DNA of 64,000 nt, taken from assembly GCF_002210285.1 (NCBI RefSeq), contig NZ_MWQE01000005.1:1-64000 (forward strand), given 5' to 3'. Under the pieces are notes generated by a model, which searched no databases, had not been told where the DNA came from, and saw nothing but the letters and a program-made list of their open reading frames with translations. The position numbers were made by a program, and so were the translations under genes. Every line of letters begins with the position of its first letter. Positions within the stretch are counted from its first letter, which is position 1. The stretch is from Fibrobacter sp. UWR2 (GTDB lineage Bacteria; Fibrobacterota; Fibrobacteria; Fibrobacterales; Fibrobacteraceae). Positions 27,303 through 35,222 of the stretch are shown one piece after another.

Positions 27303-27316
27303 TGCACAAAATTGCA
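27303..27316 (-). promoter_or_regulatory. second, imperfect LexA box
   Basis: TGCAATTTTGTGCA on the minus strand has one mismatch to TGCNCNNNNGTGCA. It is 31 bp (three helical turns) from the first box, so two LexA dimers could bind the same face. It might also influence the divergent lipoprotein gene. Confidence 0.6.
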
Positions 27317-27425
27317 TTTTTTTTTCATGGCCCAGCCAAGTCTGATTGATTTCGGACCTTTTTTATGCGTTTTTACTACATTTCTTCATATAAATTCAAT
27401 TGATGCGACAGGAGACGTTATCAAA

Positions 27426-28772
27426 ATGGGCTTTTTCAAGAAATTATTCGCTTTGGCCGTAATTGCTGCTCTTGCCGGTTGCGGCGACGATTCCAGCGAC
27501 AAGGGTGTTGCTGCAACAGACACTGACGATCACATAAGTGCAAACGATAGTAGCTCCTCGGGCAAGAACGGCGCAAAATCTTCCAGCAGCATAAGCAAGG
27601 ACGCCCGCTCCTCCAGTAGCGGGAAAAATATCGGCAGCAGCTCGAGCAGCGAGAACGGTTCCAGTAGCAACGACTACGAACACGGATATATCGGCTTCAT
27701 GGACGACCGAACCGTCGACTTGATTGCAAATGAACCGGTCCGCATTTGGGCTCCTACGGCAGACGGCCTCAAGCTTATCTCGACCGACACGCTCGACAGC
27801 GAGGGTAAACTTGCGCTGAATGCCTCCTTAAGCGGGTTCCATCTTGTCGAAATACGCTACGACGGCCTTGCCGCCATGAGGTGGCTCAACTTCAGTGACA
27901 ACATGGAAAGTGGAATTTACGCGACAAAGCCGGCTGCCATGGTAACCGGAGTCATCAAGAACAGGGGCGTGGGTATCGAGGGCGCCAAGCTCAGCATTCT
28001 AGATATCGAATCGCAAACGAACGCCAACGGTGAATTCGAAATCGACGGCCTTCCTGACGGTGTGCATTTTATGACGGTCGAGTATAGCGGTGAATTTCGC
28101 ATTTACCAGGTGCAGGTTTCGCGTACCGTAGGGTTCAGGGAAGAGCAGATCATGAACCAGATTGAATGGGACAATGGGGTCTATACGCTCCTGACCGATT
28201 TCGAGGATTGGCAGAGCGGTCGCACCGTTGTTGGCAATATGTTCGATTTCGTGGGTCCGTACTACTTCTTTACCGACTCCTTGAATGGTGGCGGTAGCCG
28301 CTGGATTGGCAAGGGTGAATTCGCCAATGCCGACAAGTTCCGGAACGACGACGTTATGGGTACTTGCATGTACCTCCACGCCAACATTGACGAAGAAACC
28401 GAAGATCATTTTGCGGGTGCCGGATTCCTTTTGGGCGAAGACGAGCGCGATGTCAAAGACAACAACTACGCTTTCTTTGACATTAGCGGTGCTACAGGGC
28501 TTTCGTTCGATGCGAAAGGTTCTGGCAGTTTGTTCCTACAGATTGTATCGCGCAAGGCCGACGGTAGCAGCGACTATATTTCGCCGAACTCCATAGAACT
28601 CACTGAAGAATGGAATACTTACACGTATTCCTTCGAAAAAGTTAGTTCCAGGCTTACCGCAGCTTCAGCCATAAACTTCATGTTCAAGGAAGATGCCGAA
28701 ATCTACATTGATAACGTAAGGCTCGACGGGCTTGTAGCCACTACGTGGCCAAGCCTCGGCAAGAAATTTTAA
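27426..28772 (+). CDS. polyserine-linker lipoprotein with carboxypeptidase-regulatory-like and CBM-like domains
   Basis: A 448-residue lipoprotein (lipobox LAGC, Cys19), followed by a Ser-rich linker (about 30-95, clusters of SSSS). Residues about 180-240 (VTGVIKNRGVGIEGAKLSI, TNANGEFEIDGLPDG) look like a carboxypeptidase regulatory-like beta-sandwich. Residues about 260-440 end in TYSFEKVSSR...INFMFKEDAEIYIDNVRLDG, the style of a CBM11/CIA30-like jelly roll. It is probably an outer-surface carbohydrate-contacting protein. AGGAG precedes the ATG by 11 nt. Confidence 0.68.
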   Translation: MGFFKKLFALAVIAALAGCGDDSSDKGVAATDTDDHISANDSSSSGKNGAKSSSSISKDARSSSSGKNIGSSSSSENGSSSNDYEHGYIGFMDDRTVDLIANEPVRIWAPTADGLKLISTDTLDSEGKLALNASLSGFHLVEIRYDGLAAMRWLNFSDNMESGIYATKPAAMVTGVIKNRGVGIEGAKLSILDIESQTNANGEFEIDGLPDGVHFMTVEYSGEFRIYQVQVSRTVGFREEQIMNQIEWDNGVYTLLTDFEDWQSGRTVVGNMFDFVGPYYFFTDSLNGGGSRWIGKGEFANADKFRNDDVMGTCMYLHANIDEETEDHFAGAGFLLGEDERDVKDNNYAFFDISGATGLSFDAKGSGSLFLQIVSRKADGSSDYISPNSIELTEEWNTYTYSFEKVSSRLTAASAINFMFKEDAEIYIDNVRLDGLVATTWPSLGKKF

Positions 28773-28777
28773 ATAGC

Positions 28778-28806
28778 AAAAAGAGACCCTCAAGGGGCCT
28801 CTTTTT
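28778..28806 (+). terminator. terminator at the outer end of the tandem repeats
   Basis: AAAAGAGACCC - TCAA - GGGGCCTCTTTTT. It ends the lipoprotein gene on the plus strand and the repeat array on the minus strand. Confidence 0.75.
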
Positions 28807-28810
28807 ATAT

Positions 28811-28952
28811 CGGGGTAACCAGATTGCAAAATGTCGCTTTGCTCTATTTTGCCCTTCGGGCTTGCGCAGGGCGCAAGCTCAAAAACACCTTTGCCTTCGC
28901 TTTGCTCAGCGGTGTTTTTGTCGAACTGACTTCATCAGTTCGATCTGGCCCT
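28811..28952 (-). repeat. tRNA-tailed structured repeat, locus B copy 1
   Basis: A 142-bp element 182 bp from copy 2. The left end TATCGGGGTAACCAGATT (from 28808) is identical to the tRNA-Pro(TGG) 3' end; the right end is the inverted, weaker copy (GAACTGA...TCAGTTCGATCTGG). The interior has four hairpins: GCAAAAT/ATTTTGC, GCTTGCGC/GCGCAAGC, CAAAAACACC/GGTGTTTTTG and GAACTGA/TCAGTTC. GCCCTTCGGG and TTCGCTTTGCTCA sit in the same places as in locus A. Confidence 0.78.
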
Positions 28953-28957
28953 AAGAT

Positions 28958-28989
28958 ATAAAAAGAGACCCTCAAGGGGAACCTTTGTT
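28958..28989 (-). terminator. terminator-like hairpin between repeat copies
   Basis: AAAAAGAGACCC-TCAA-GGGGAACCTTTGTT, a decayed copy of the outer terminator. The repeat unit is thus element plus terminator. Confidence 0.55.
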
Positions 28990-28992
28990 CAT

Positions 28993-29135
28993 CGGGGTAA
29001 CCAGATTGCAAAATGTCGCTTTGCTCTATTTTGCCCTTCGGGCTTGCGCAGGGCGCAAGCTCAAAAACACCTTTACGTTCGCTGCGCTCACCGGTGTTTT
29101 TGCCGAACTGACTTCGCAGTTCGATCTGGTCCCCG
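28993..29135 (-). repeat. tRNA-tailed structured repeat, locus B copy 2
   Basis: A 143-bp element nearest tRNA-Pro(TGG). The ends are CGGGGTAACCAGATT and GAACTG...CAGTTCGATCTGGTCCCCG, an almost complete inverted pair of the tRNA acceptor and T-arm. The interior differs from copy 1 mainly in stem loops (TTCGCTGCGCTCA here) with compensating changes: the CACC/GGTG stem and the GAACTG/CAGTTC hairpin keep pairing. Confidence 0.78.
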
Positions 29136-29137
29136 TA

Positions 29138-29173
29138 ATACACAAAAGACCCCCTGATGGGGGTCTTTCGTGT
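29138..29173 (-). terminator. terminator of tRNA-Pro(TGG)
   Basis: ACACAAAAGACCCCC - TGAT - GGGGGTCTTTCGTGT, directly after the tRNA 3' end on the minus strand. Confidence 0.8.
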
Positions 29174-29174
29174 A

Positions 29175-29248
29175 TCGGGGTAACCAGATTCGAACTGATG
29201 ACATTCTGCTCCCAAAGCAGACGCTCTACCAGGCTGAGCTACACCCCG
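29175..29248 (-). tRNA. tRNA-Pro(TGG)
   Basis: Minus-strand cloverleaf: acceptor CGGGGTG/TACCCCG, anticodon stem TCTGC/GCAGA with loop TTTGGGA (anticodon TGG), T-arm ATCAG-TTCGAAT-CTGGT and discriminator A. CCA is not encoded. It lies 41 nt downstream of trmFO, with its own TATATT at 29258-29263. Confidence 0.95.
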
Positions 29249-29257
29249 AGTGCGACA

Positions 29258-29263
29258 AATATA
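29258..29263 (-). promoter_or_regulatory. -10 element of tRNA-Pro(TGG)
   Basis: TATATT on the minus strand, 9 nt before the mature tRNA. No strong -35. Confidence 0.55.
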
Positions 29264-29289
29264 GTAAATGTCGCTGAAAAGTGGGACTT

Positions 29290-30618
29290 TTAAATCTTTC
29301 TTTCTGCAATCCACTTGCGGACGGCTTCTTCGGCGCGGGCGGCAAGGATTTCCTTCTTGTTCTTTTTCTTGAGGCCTTCGTGGTGGGGGAGAAGCCCAAA
29401 GTTGAAGTTCATGGGCTGGAAGTTTTCGTTCTCTTCCACAAGGCGGTTCATGAGGGATGCGATGCAACTTTCTTCGGGGAGCGGGTCTGCGTGCCCGTGC
29501 AGAATCGTCTGCGCCATGTTCCAGGCGGCATACCAGCCGGTGGCGACTGCTTCGGTATAGCCTTCGCTGCCGGTAATCTGGCCTGCAAACCACGTGGGCG
29601 GGATTCCCTTGGCGCATTCGAGGTCCGGGCGCAGGCGTAGCGTAGCGTCCAGGAACTTGGGCGATTCGATGAAGGTGTTGCGGTGCATGCAGCCGAGGCG
29701 AGCGAACTTTGCGTTGCGCAGCGCGGGCACCATCGTGAAGATTTCCTTCTGCGTGCCCCACTTGAGGCGCGTCTGGAAACCCACCATATTGAACAAAGTC
29801 TTCTGCTTGTTTTCGGCGCGGAGCTGGATGACCGCGTACCACAATTTTCCGTTGTTGCCGAGTCCGAGTCCGATGGGGCGCATGGGGCCGTGACGGAGCG
29901 TCTCGTAGCCGCGGCGGGCCATTTCTTCGACGGGCAGGCAGCCTTCGAACAGTTCGTTCTTCTCGAAGGGTCGCGGCTCCACGGCTTCGGCCTCGCACAG
30001 TTTGCGGACAAACTCGGCGTAGGTCTCCTTGTCGAGCGGGCAGTTGATGAAGTCTGCCGTCTCGCCCTTCTCCCAGCGGTTCATGTAGAAGGCGTGGTCG
30101 AAGTCGATGCTGTCAGTCTCTACCACAGGGGCGATGGCGTCGAAGAAATGGAGGCGCTCGCTACCCAGGCGCTTGAAGATATCGTCGGCGAGCGCGTCGC
30201 TGGCCAGCGGCCCCGCCGCAACGAGGGTAGGGCAGTCGCCTTCGAGGCTTGTCACCTCTTCGCGGTGTAGCGTGATGTTTGGGCTCTCCGCAATCTTCTT
30301 CTCGACCGATTCGCTAAAGATGTCGCGGTTTACGGTAAGCGAATCGCCTGCGGGCACGGCTGCTTCGCGGGCAGAATCCAGCAAGAAACTCCCGAGCATC
30401 GTGAGTTCCTGCTTTAAGAGCCCGTGGGCGCTTGTAATGCCCAAAGCCTTGAAACTGTTGGAACAGACAAGCTGCGCCAAGTGTCCGTCTTTGTGGGCGG
30501 GCGTAGGCTTGACAGGCCGCATTTCGTACAAATCGACCTTGAACCCTCTAGAAGCAAGCTGTAGCGCGGCTTCGCAGCCTGCGAGGCCGCCACCAATAAC
30601 ACGTACGCGTTCGTTCAT
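29290..30618 (-). CDS. trmFO: TrmFO, folate-dependent tRNA uracil-54 C5-methyltransferase
   Basis: A 442-residue FAD enzyme that makes m5U54 in the tRNA T-loop from methylenetetrahydrofolate. Motifs are VIGGGLAGCEAA (FAD-binding N-terminus), MRPVKPTPAH, CSNSFKA, AAGPLASD, YMNRWEKG, RPIGLG and GQITGSEGYTEA. The ATG overlaps the stop of the upstream gene (TGATG). Its own 3' end is 41 nt from tRNA-Pro(TGG). Confidence 0.95.
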   Translation of the reverse strand: MNERVRVIGGGLAGCEAALQLASRGFKVDLYEMRPVKPTPAHKDGHLAQLVCSNSFKALGITSAHGLLKQELTMLGSFLLDSAREAAVPAGDSLTVNRDIFSESVEKKIAESPNITLHREEVTSLEGDCPTLVAAGPLASDALADDIFKRLGSERLHFFDAIAPVVETDSIDFDHAFYMNRWEKGETADFINCPLDKETYAEFVRKLCEAEAVEPRPFEKNELFEGCLPVEEMARRGYETLRHGPMRPIGLGLGNNGKLWYAVIQLRAENKQKTLFNMVGFQTRLKWGTQKEIFTMVPALRNAKFARLGCMHRNTFIESPKFLDATLRLRPDLECAKGIPPTWFAGQITGSEGYTEAVATGWYAAWNMAQTILHGHADPLPEESCIASLMNRLVEENENFQPMNFNFGLLPHHEGLKKKNKKEILAARAEEAVRKWIAERKI

Positions 30619-31073
30619 CAATTAGCCATCATCTTACGGTAGCTCTTGGCATTCCCGATCCAGAGCTTTACCAGCAGTTCCTCGAGCGATGCGGTCGATA
30701 CGCAGTCCGGGTCGGCATCCTGGATTTCGTCAGAAATCAGGTTCGCCTGAGTCAGGTTCAGCATACCGTAATACATGGCTTCCATAAGCTGCGAAGCAAA
30801 TTTCGGGGAGAGGTTCGCGACGTAGTCCATGTCGTTCAGGGGCGGCAACTGCTTGTTGTCGGGGCTGAATTGGTCGAGGTTGTCCATGGTCCACATGTCG
30901 GCAGCCTTGCCCATGTCGGGGGTGGGCGCTATCTTCTGGAGTTTTTCCTGATAGGCCTTCCATTCGACATCGGTAGTCTTGCCTGCCTTGCGTACAGACT
31001 TCAAGAAGGACAGGACCGCGTAGTAGAGGTCCTTTTCCTTCTGGTTTACTTCTCTTTGCGTCGTCGGAGCCAT
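30618..31073 (-). CDS. hypothetical helical protein in the AICARFT-trmFO operon
   Basis: A 151-residue, largely helical soluble protein with no signal peptide. It contains a Pro-rich middle (APTPDMGKAADMW) and a conserved-looking C-terminal half (KFASQLMEAMYYGMLNLTQANLISDEIQDAD). I recognise no family. It starts 13 nt after the upstream gene and overlaps trmFO by TGATG, so the three are one operon. A role in nucleotide or tRNA metabolism is only guilt by association. Confidence 0.55.
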   Translation of the reverse strand: MAPTTQREVNQKEKDLYYAVLSFLKSVRKAGKTTDVEWKAYQEKLQKIAPTPDMGKAADMWTMDNLDQFSPDNKQLPPLNDMDYVANLSPKFASQLMEAMYYGMLNLTQANLISDEIQDADPDCVSTASLEELLVKLWIGNAKSYRKMMAN

Positions 31074-31086
31074 TGCAACCTTTGAC

Positions 31087-32139
31087 TTAGTGGCGGAAGT
31101 GCCTCATGCCGGTGAACACCATGGCGATGCCGAACTCGTCACACTTTTCGATGGAGAGGTCGTCCTTCTTGGAACCACCCGGCTGCACGATGTAGCGCAC
31201 GCCAGCATCGTGGGCGGCTTCTACGTTGTCCGGGAACGGGAAGAAGGCGTCGGAACCCATCACGACTTCGCCGAAGACCTTCTTTTCGAGAGCCTTGAGG
31301 CCGGCTTCATTGATGAGCTTGCCGCTTTCATCGAAGAACGCCTTGGCTTCTTCCATGCGGGCGACGTTGTCGCGCACGCGCGGCTGGCACAGGCGGAGGT
31401 TAGAGTCAATACGGTTGGGCTGACCGGGGCCGAGGCCCATCACCTGGAAGTAACCGGGCTTGTATTCGTAGCCCATCACGATGGCGTTACTCTTGGTGTG
31501 CTTGGTCACGAGCCAGGTAAAGCGGGCGAGGTCTTCCTTGTTCTTCGGGAACTGGGCCTTCGTCACGCATTCAAACTTTTCGTAGGTGTCCACGTCGCGG
31601 TCCTGAACGAGCATGCCGCCGATGACGTGCTTGTACACCTTGCAGTGGGTCGCCTTCTTGATTTCGCCGACTTCGAGCAGACGGATGTCCTTGGACTTGT
31701 TCTTGAGGAACTCGAGGGCGTCCTCGTCGAAAGCCGGAGCGAGGAGGATTTCCACGAACTTGCCCTTGAGGAACTCGGCAGTGTTGAGGTCGACCTTGCG
31801 GGTCACGGCAATCACGGAACCGAATGCCGACACCGGGTCACCTGCCCAGGCGGCTTCCATGGCTTCGCGGAGGCTTTCTCCGGTTGCAAGTCCGCACGGG
31901 TTCATGTGCTTCACGATCACGACTGCGTTGCCGTCGCTGAACTCGCGGGCCATTTCGAGGGCGGCGTCAGCGTCGACGATGTTGTTGTAAGAAAGTTCCT
32001 TGCCCCAGAGCTGCTTGGCGGTGGCGAGGCTTGCTTCGGTGCAGGTCGGGTCGCGGTAGAAGACAGCGGACTGGTGGGAGTTTTCACCGTAGCGCATCGG
32101 CACGGGGTCAACGAATTTGAGAATCAATTCTTCGGACAT
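31087..32139 (-). CDS. purH: stand-alone AICAR transformylase (PurH C-terminal domain)
   Basis: A 350-residue protein equal to the transformylase half of PurH, which formylates AICAR with 10-formyl-THF in purine synthesis. Seen: [73 protein letters not shown] and FTGMRHFRH. The usual N-terminal IMP cyclohydrolase domain (about 190 residues) is absent: the protein starts [22 protein letters not shown] with AAGGA 7 nt upstream. The cyclohydrolase must be encoded elsewhere. It leads the operon with the unknown gene and trmFO, which also uses a one-carbon folate. Confidence 0.88.
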   Translation of the reverse strand: MSEELILKFVDPVPMRYGENSHQSAVFYRDPTCTEASLATAKQLWGKELSYNNIVDADAALEMAREFSDGNAVVIVKHMNPCGLATGESLREAMEAAWAGDPVSAFGSVIAVTRKVDLNTAEFLKGKFVEILLAPAFDEDALEFLKNKSKDIRLLEVGEIKKATHCKVYKHVIGGMLVQDRDVDTYEKFECVTKAQFPKNKEDLARFTWLVTKHTKSNAIVMGYEYKPGYFQVMGLGPGQPNRIDSNLRLCQPRVRDNVARMEEAKAFFDESGKLINEAGLKALEKKVFGEVVMGSDAFFPFPDNVEAAHDAGVRYIVQPGGSKKDDLSIEKCDEFGIAMVFTGMRHFRH

Positions 32140-32204
32140 AACATTTCCTTTGTGTTTTTCTTTAATAAATATAGTTTTTTTTGATGTATCCCGTGAGCAA
32201 CAAA

Positions 32205-32226
32205 GCCCCAGTTATTAAACTGGGGC
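32205..32226. terminator. hairpin upstream of the AICARFT gene
   Basis: GCCCCAGTT - ATTA - AACTGGGGC, a strong perfect stem without a clear T-run on either side; possibly a leader or residual terminator. Confidence 0.5.
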
Positions 32227-32245
32227 GGTTGCGAGAGCGGTATCA

Positions 32246-32277
32246 AAAAGCCCCGTGGCATGGTGCCAAAGGGCTTT
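32246..32277 (-). terminator. cellulase gene terminator
   Basis: AAAGCCCC...GGCA-TGG-TGCC...GGGCTTT; read on the minus strand it follows the cellulase stop and ends in TTTTT. Confidence 0.7.
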
Positions 32278-32313
32278 AATGCGGCTCGTTAGAACCGCTT
32301 GCTTTATGCTGTA

Positions 32314-35031
32314 TTACTTGAGCGTGATGCGGGCGGACTTGGTTGCCTTGCCTGCCTGCACGCGCACGATGTAGCTGCCAGCCGTCAGGTTCTCGAGAGA
32401 AACCGTGTGGGCTCCAGCCTGCATGGTTTCGGAGAGGCTCTTCACGGTGTGGCCGGTCATGTCGAACACCTGCACCTTCACGAGGCCGGACTTCGAAGTC
32501 ATGATGCTCAGGTCGTGACCGCGGGCGGCGAGATTGAGGCCGGTTGCGGCATGGGCGATGGACTTGATTCCGATGACCTGGTCGACGCACTTGAGGTCGT
32601 CCACGTAGAGGTAGTTGAGATCCGGCTGCAGGTCTGAGTTCTTGTAACCAATGACTTCCCAAGCCATCTTCTTGATGCTGGCCTTGTTCAATTCGATCTG
32701 CTCGCCCCAGGACGGCTGTCCCAGTTCATCCCATGTGATCACGACAGTCTTCCAGTCTGCGGAGTCAAGCAGCTTGCGCTGGTGATAGGCATAATCCTGA
32801 ACCTGACCGTCCTGAATCTTGAACGTATGGCGGCTTCCCTTGTAACGGTAGGAAATACCCTTGCAGGCACTCATGTCGAATCCAACAGAGGTGTCAGCCA
32901 TCATGTTGAGACCAAGAGCCACGAACGGAGCTTCTCCGTATTCAGCCTGGTTCCAGACAATGCCTTGCAGGCCGACAAAGCCCTGTGTGCCGTTGGTCGG
33001 GTCAGTCGAACCCGGGAACACGACGACATAGCCGGGGAGGGCCTGGTCGTAGACGTTCGTGATGCTGGAAAGTCCACCCGGGTCCTTGTCGGTGTAGGCG
33101 TACCAGGTTCCGGTCGTGTTGAGGACTTCGTCGCCGTCTTCGACGTCGTCGATGACGAGGAGGTCGGTAATTACGACAGTGGAGGATACTGGCGGAACGG
33201 TGACAGAGGAAGAGCTGGAGGTCGGGTTCGTGACGCTGGAACTCGAGGTAGTCGAAGAAGAGGAATTTACGGAGGAGGACGATGTCGTCGCGGTCCCGGA
33301 AATGGCCGTGATGCTAACGCCGTCGCAACGGACGTCATCGACATAGAGATAGTCGTAAAGCGGCTGAATTTCAGAAGCTGGACGGTCAACAACACCGTTC
33401 ACTTCCCAAGCCAGACGTTTGGCCTTGCCCAGGTTCGCACTCAGGTCCATAATCTGCGGATTTGCCCAGGTTGTATGTTGCTGGAACATATCCATGGTCA
33501 ATTCAACGGTTTTCCATTCGCCGGAAGCTTCCGCTTCGGCAAAGTGGAAGTTGTAGTTGGTAATCGGAGAGATCTCGACACGGAAGTTATGGGCTGCGCC
33601 TTTGTACTTATAAGAAATTGTGGAGCAGTTCGCAAGTTGAGCGAATTCTGAAGTATCCTTCTTGAAGTTCAGGCCCATGGCGACATACGGAGCCCAGCGG
33701 TATCCACCCTGGTCAATGTAAATCCCTTCCAGGGCAGCCATGTACTTGGATTCATTACCTCCCTTGGCGGAGACGACCACATCATAGACTTCTTTGTCAA
33801 AGTCATTTGTCCATTTCTTGTTGGAAATCTTAGTTGATCCTGTGCCGTCGGAACCTTTTTCATCGGAATCTGCCCATGCCGACCAGAAACCGCCCGTATA
33901 GGTGTAACGGTCGCCATCTTCAAGGTCGTCAATGATATTAGTCTTTTCTCCGTTTGTGACACCCTGGGAGAATCCGGATTCGGCAGAAGAAGAGCCGAGG
34001 CTGTTTCCAAGACCGCAATCCTTATAGCTGTGGCTGCCGGCGAGGAATCCCTTCACCATGCTTCCGGAAGTAGAATACTTAAGTCCCTGGTTCAGGGTGA
34101 GGGTCGTAAATGCTGCGGACTTTTCGTTGATGGCTGAAGCAGACCAGTTTGCCCAGGAAACGCCATTCTGGTTCATCCAGTTCACCCAGGACTGGCTTTC
34201 GCCTTGGTTCGGGTCGCCATCGCCAGAGGCGTTGACCGTGCCCCATTCAGAAGCGAATACAGGAATGCCTGCATCCATGGCATCCTTGGCGCGTTTCGGG
34301 TAGTCTCCGCTGGCTGAGTGCGATGCGGCATAGAAATGGAGCGTGCAGGCGAAATTCTTCTTGGAGTCCTGAATGCCTGCAGTGGCGCACTGTTCCGGAT
34401 GGCTGGACCATTCGGGGCTACCTACGAGAATCAGGTTGTCGGAATACTTGCGGATGATGGGAATCACCTGGTTTGCATGAGAAGCGACCGTACTCATTTG
34501 GGCGCCATTCGGTTCGTTCCACACTTCGAAAATTACGTTGTGGGTCTTGCCGAATTCCTTAGCGGCCCATTCGAAGAACTCCTTGGCTTCGTTTGTGTAA
34601 CCCTGGGCACTTTCGATGTGCCAGTCAAGGATGATATAGATATCGTTTTCGACAGCTGCATAGACCATCTTCTTGACCATGGCCTTCTGGTCATTTGCGC
34701 CACCCATGGTATAGGAACGTCCGTGGCTATCGAACTTCTCGTCGGCAACGCCCAAGGCGAAACGGAGAACTTCGATTCCCATGTCCTTCACCATAAGGCC
34801 CATGGCCTGGGAAGTGTAGTACACAAGTGCGCTATCTGCAGCGGAACTCCAGAAAAGGCTCATGCCCTTCACCTGGACTGTTGAACTGGAGTACTGCGGA
34901 CAAGTGCCAGACAGTTTGCTGCCGTTGGCCTTGAGGGCACCATACGTGCTTACAGGACCAACCCTGCCCGGAACTACGGCCATGGCTGCCGTTGCTGCAA
35001 CGAGCATCATTGTTGCTAGAATCTTTTTCAT
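32314..35031 (-). CDS. GH5 endoglucanase with two CBM-like modules and a T9SS-like C-terminal sorting domain
   Basis: A 905-residue exported cellulase. Signal peptide (1-18), then a GH5 catalytic domain (about 25-330): acid/base Glu173 in VWNEPNG, nucleophile Glu262 in ASEWGT, and active-site DWH at 136-138. Two related modules follow (about 365-570 and 620-815), each running IDDxEDGDxxxxTxGxWxAxxDxD...YLYVDDxxC, like CBM11/CBM30-type jelly rolls. A Ser/Thr-rich linker (about 578-612) joins them. The last 75 residues (VQVFDMTGHTVKSL, GAHTVSLENLTAGSYIVRV) look like a type IX secretion sorting domain. AGAGGA precedes the ATG. Degrades cellulose or other beta-glucans at the cell surface. Confidence 0.92.
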   Translation of the reverse strand: MKKILATMMLVAATAAMAVVPGRVGPVSTYGALKANGSKLSGTCPQYSSSTVQVKGMSLFWSSAADSALVYYTSQAMGLMVKDMGIEVLRFALGVADEKFDSHGRSYTMGGANDQKAMVKKMVYAAVENDIYIILDWHIESAQGYTNEAKEFFEWAAKEFGKTHNVIFEVWNEPNGAQMSTVASHANQVIPIIRKYSDNLILVGSPEWSSHPEQCATAGIQDSKKNFACTLHFYAASHSASGDYPKRAKDAMDAGIPVFASEWGTVNASGDGDPNQGESQSWVNWMNQNGVSWANWSASAINEKSAAFTTLTLNQGLKYSTSGSMVKGFLAGSHSYKDCGLGNSLGSSSAESGFSQGVTNGEKTNIIDDLEDGDRYTYTGGFWSAWADSDEKGSDGTGSTKISNKKWTNDFDKEVYDVVVSAKGGNESKYMAALEGIYIDQGGYRWAPYVAMGLNFKKDTSEFAQLANCSTISYKYKGAAHNFRVEISPITNYNFHFAEAEASGEWKTVELTMDMFQQHTTWANPQIMDLSANLGKAKRLAWEVNGVVDRPASEIQPLYDYLYVDDVRCDGVSITAISGTATTSSSSVNSSSSTTSSSSVTNPTSSSSSVTVPPVSSTVVITDLLVIDDVEDGDEVLNTTGTWYAYTDKDPGGLSSITNVYDQALPGYVVVFPGSTDPTNGTQGFVGLQGIVWNQAEYGEAPFVALGLNMMADTSVGFDMSACKGISYRYKGSRHTFKIQDGQVQDYAYHQRKLLDSADWKTVVITWDELGQPSWGEQIELNKASIKKMAWEVIGYKNSDLQPDLNYLYVDDLKCVDQVIGIKSIAHAATGLNLAARGHDLSIMTSKSGLVKVQVFDMTGHTVKSLSETMQAGAHTVSLENLTAGSYIVRVQAGKATKSARITLK

Positions 35032-35222
35032 TTGACATCCTCTGATTTTTTTGGTTTACACCGTCCCGCCTAAAAAATAGATTACTCTGCGGAAAAAACA
35101 CGTAATATTATAAATACAATCAATCTAGCCCTTTTACCAAGCACAATGTAAACTTGTTTTTTACCATGCGCGGGGCCTTATGTCGCGCTTTTTGTTATAT
35201 TGAGCAGCAAAGGGTTTGTTCC
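35032..35222. other. divergent promoter region, cellulase and Nif3 genes
   Basis: No gene seen. A TATATT hexamer at 35196-35201 probably starts the Nif3 transcript with a leader of about 15 nt that contains AAAGGG. The left part is AT-rich with no recognised operator for the cellulase gene. Confidence 0.45.

Noticed and set aside
28811-29135. CRISPR array
   Set aside because: Only two copies of about 142 bp with internal hairpins, separated by a terminator; no short repeats with unique spacers and no cas genes.
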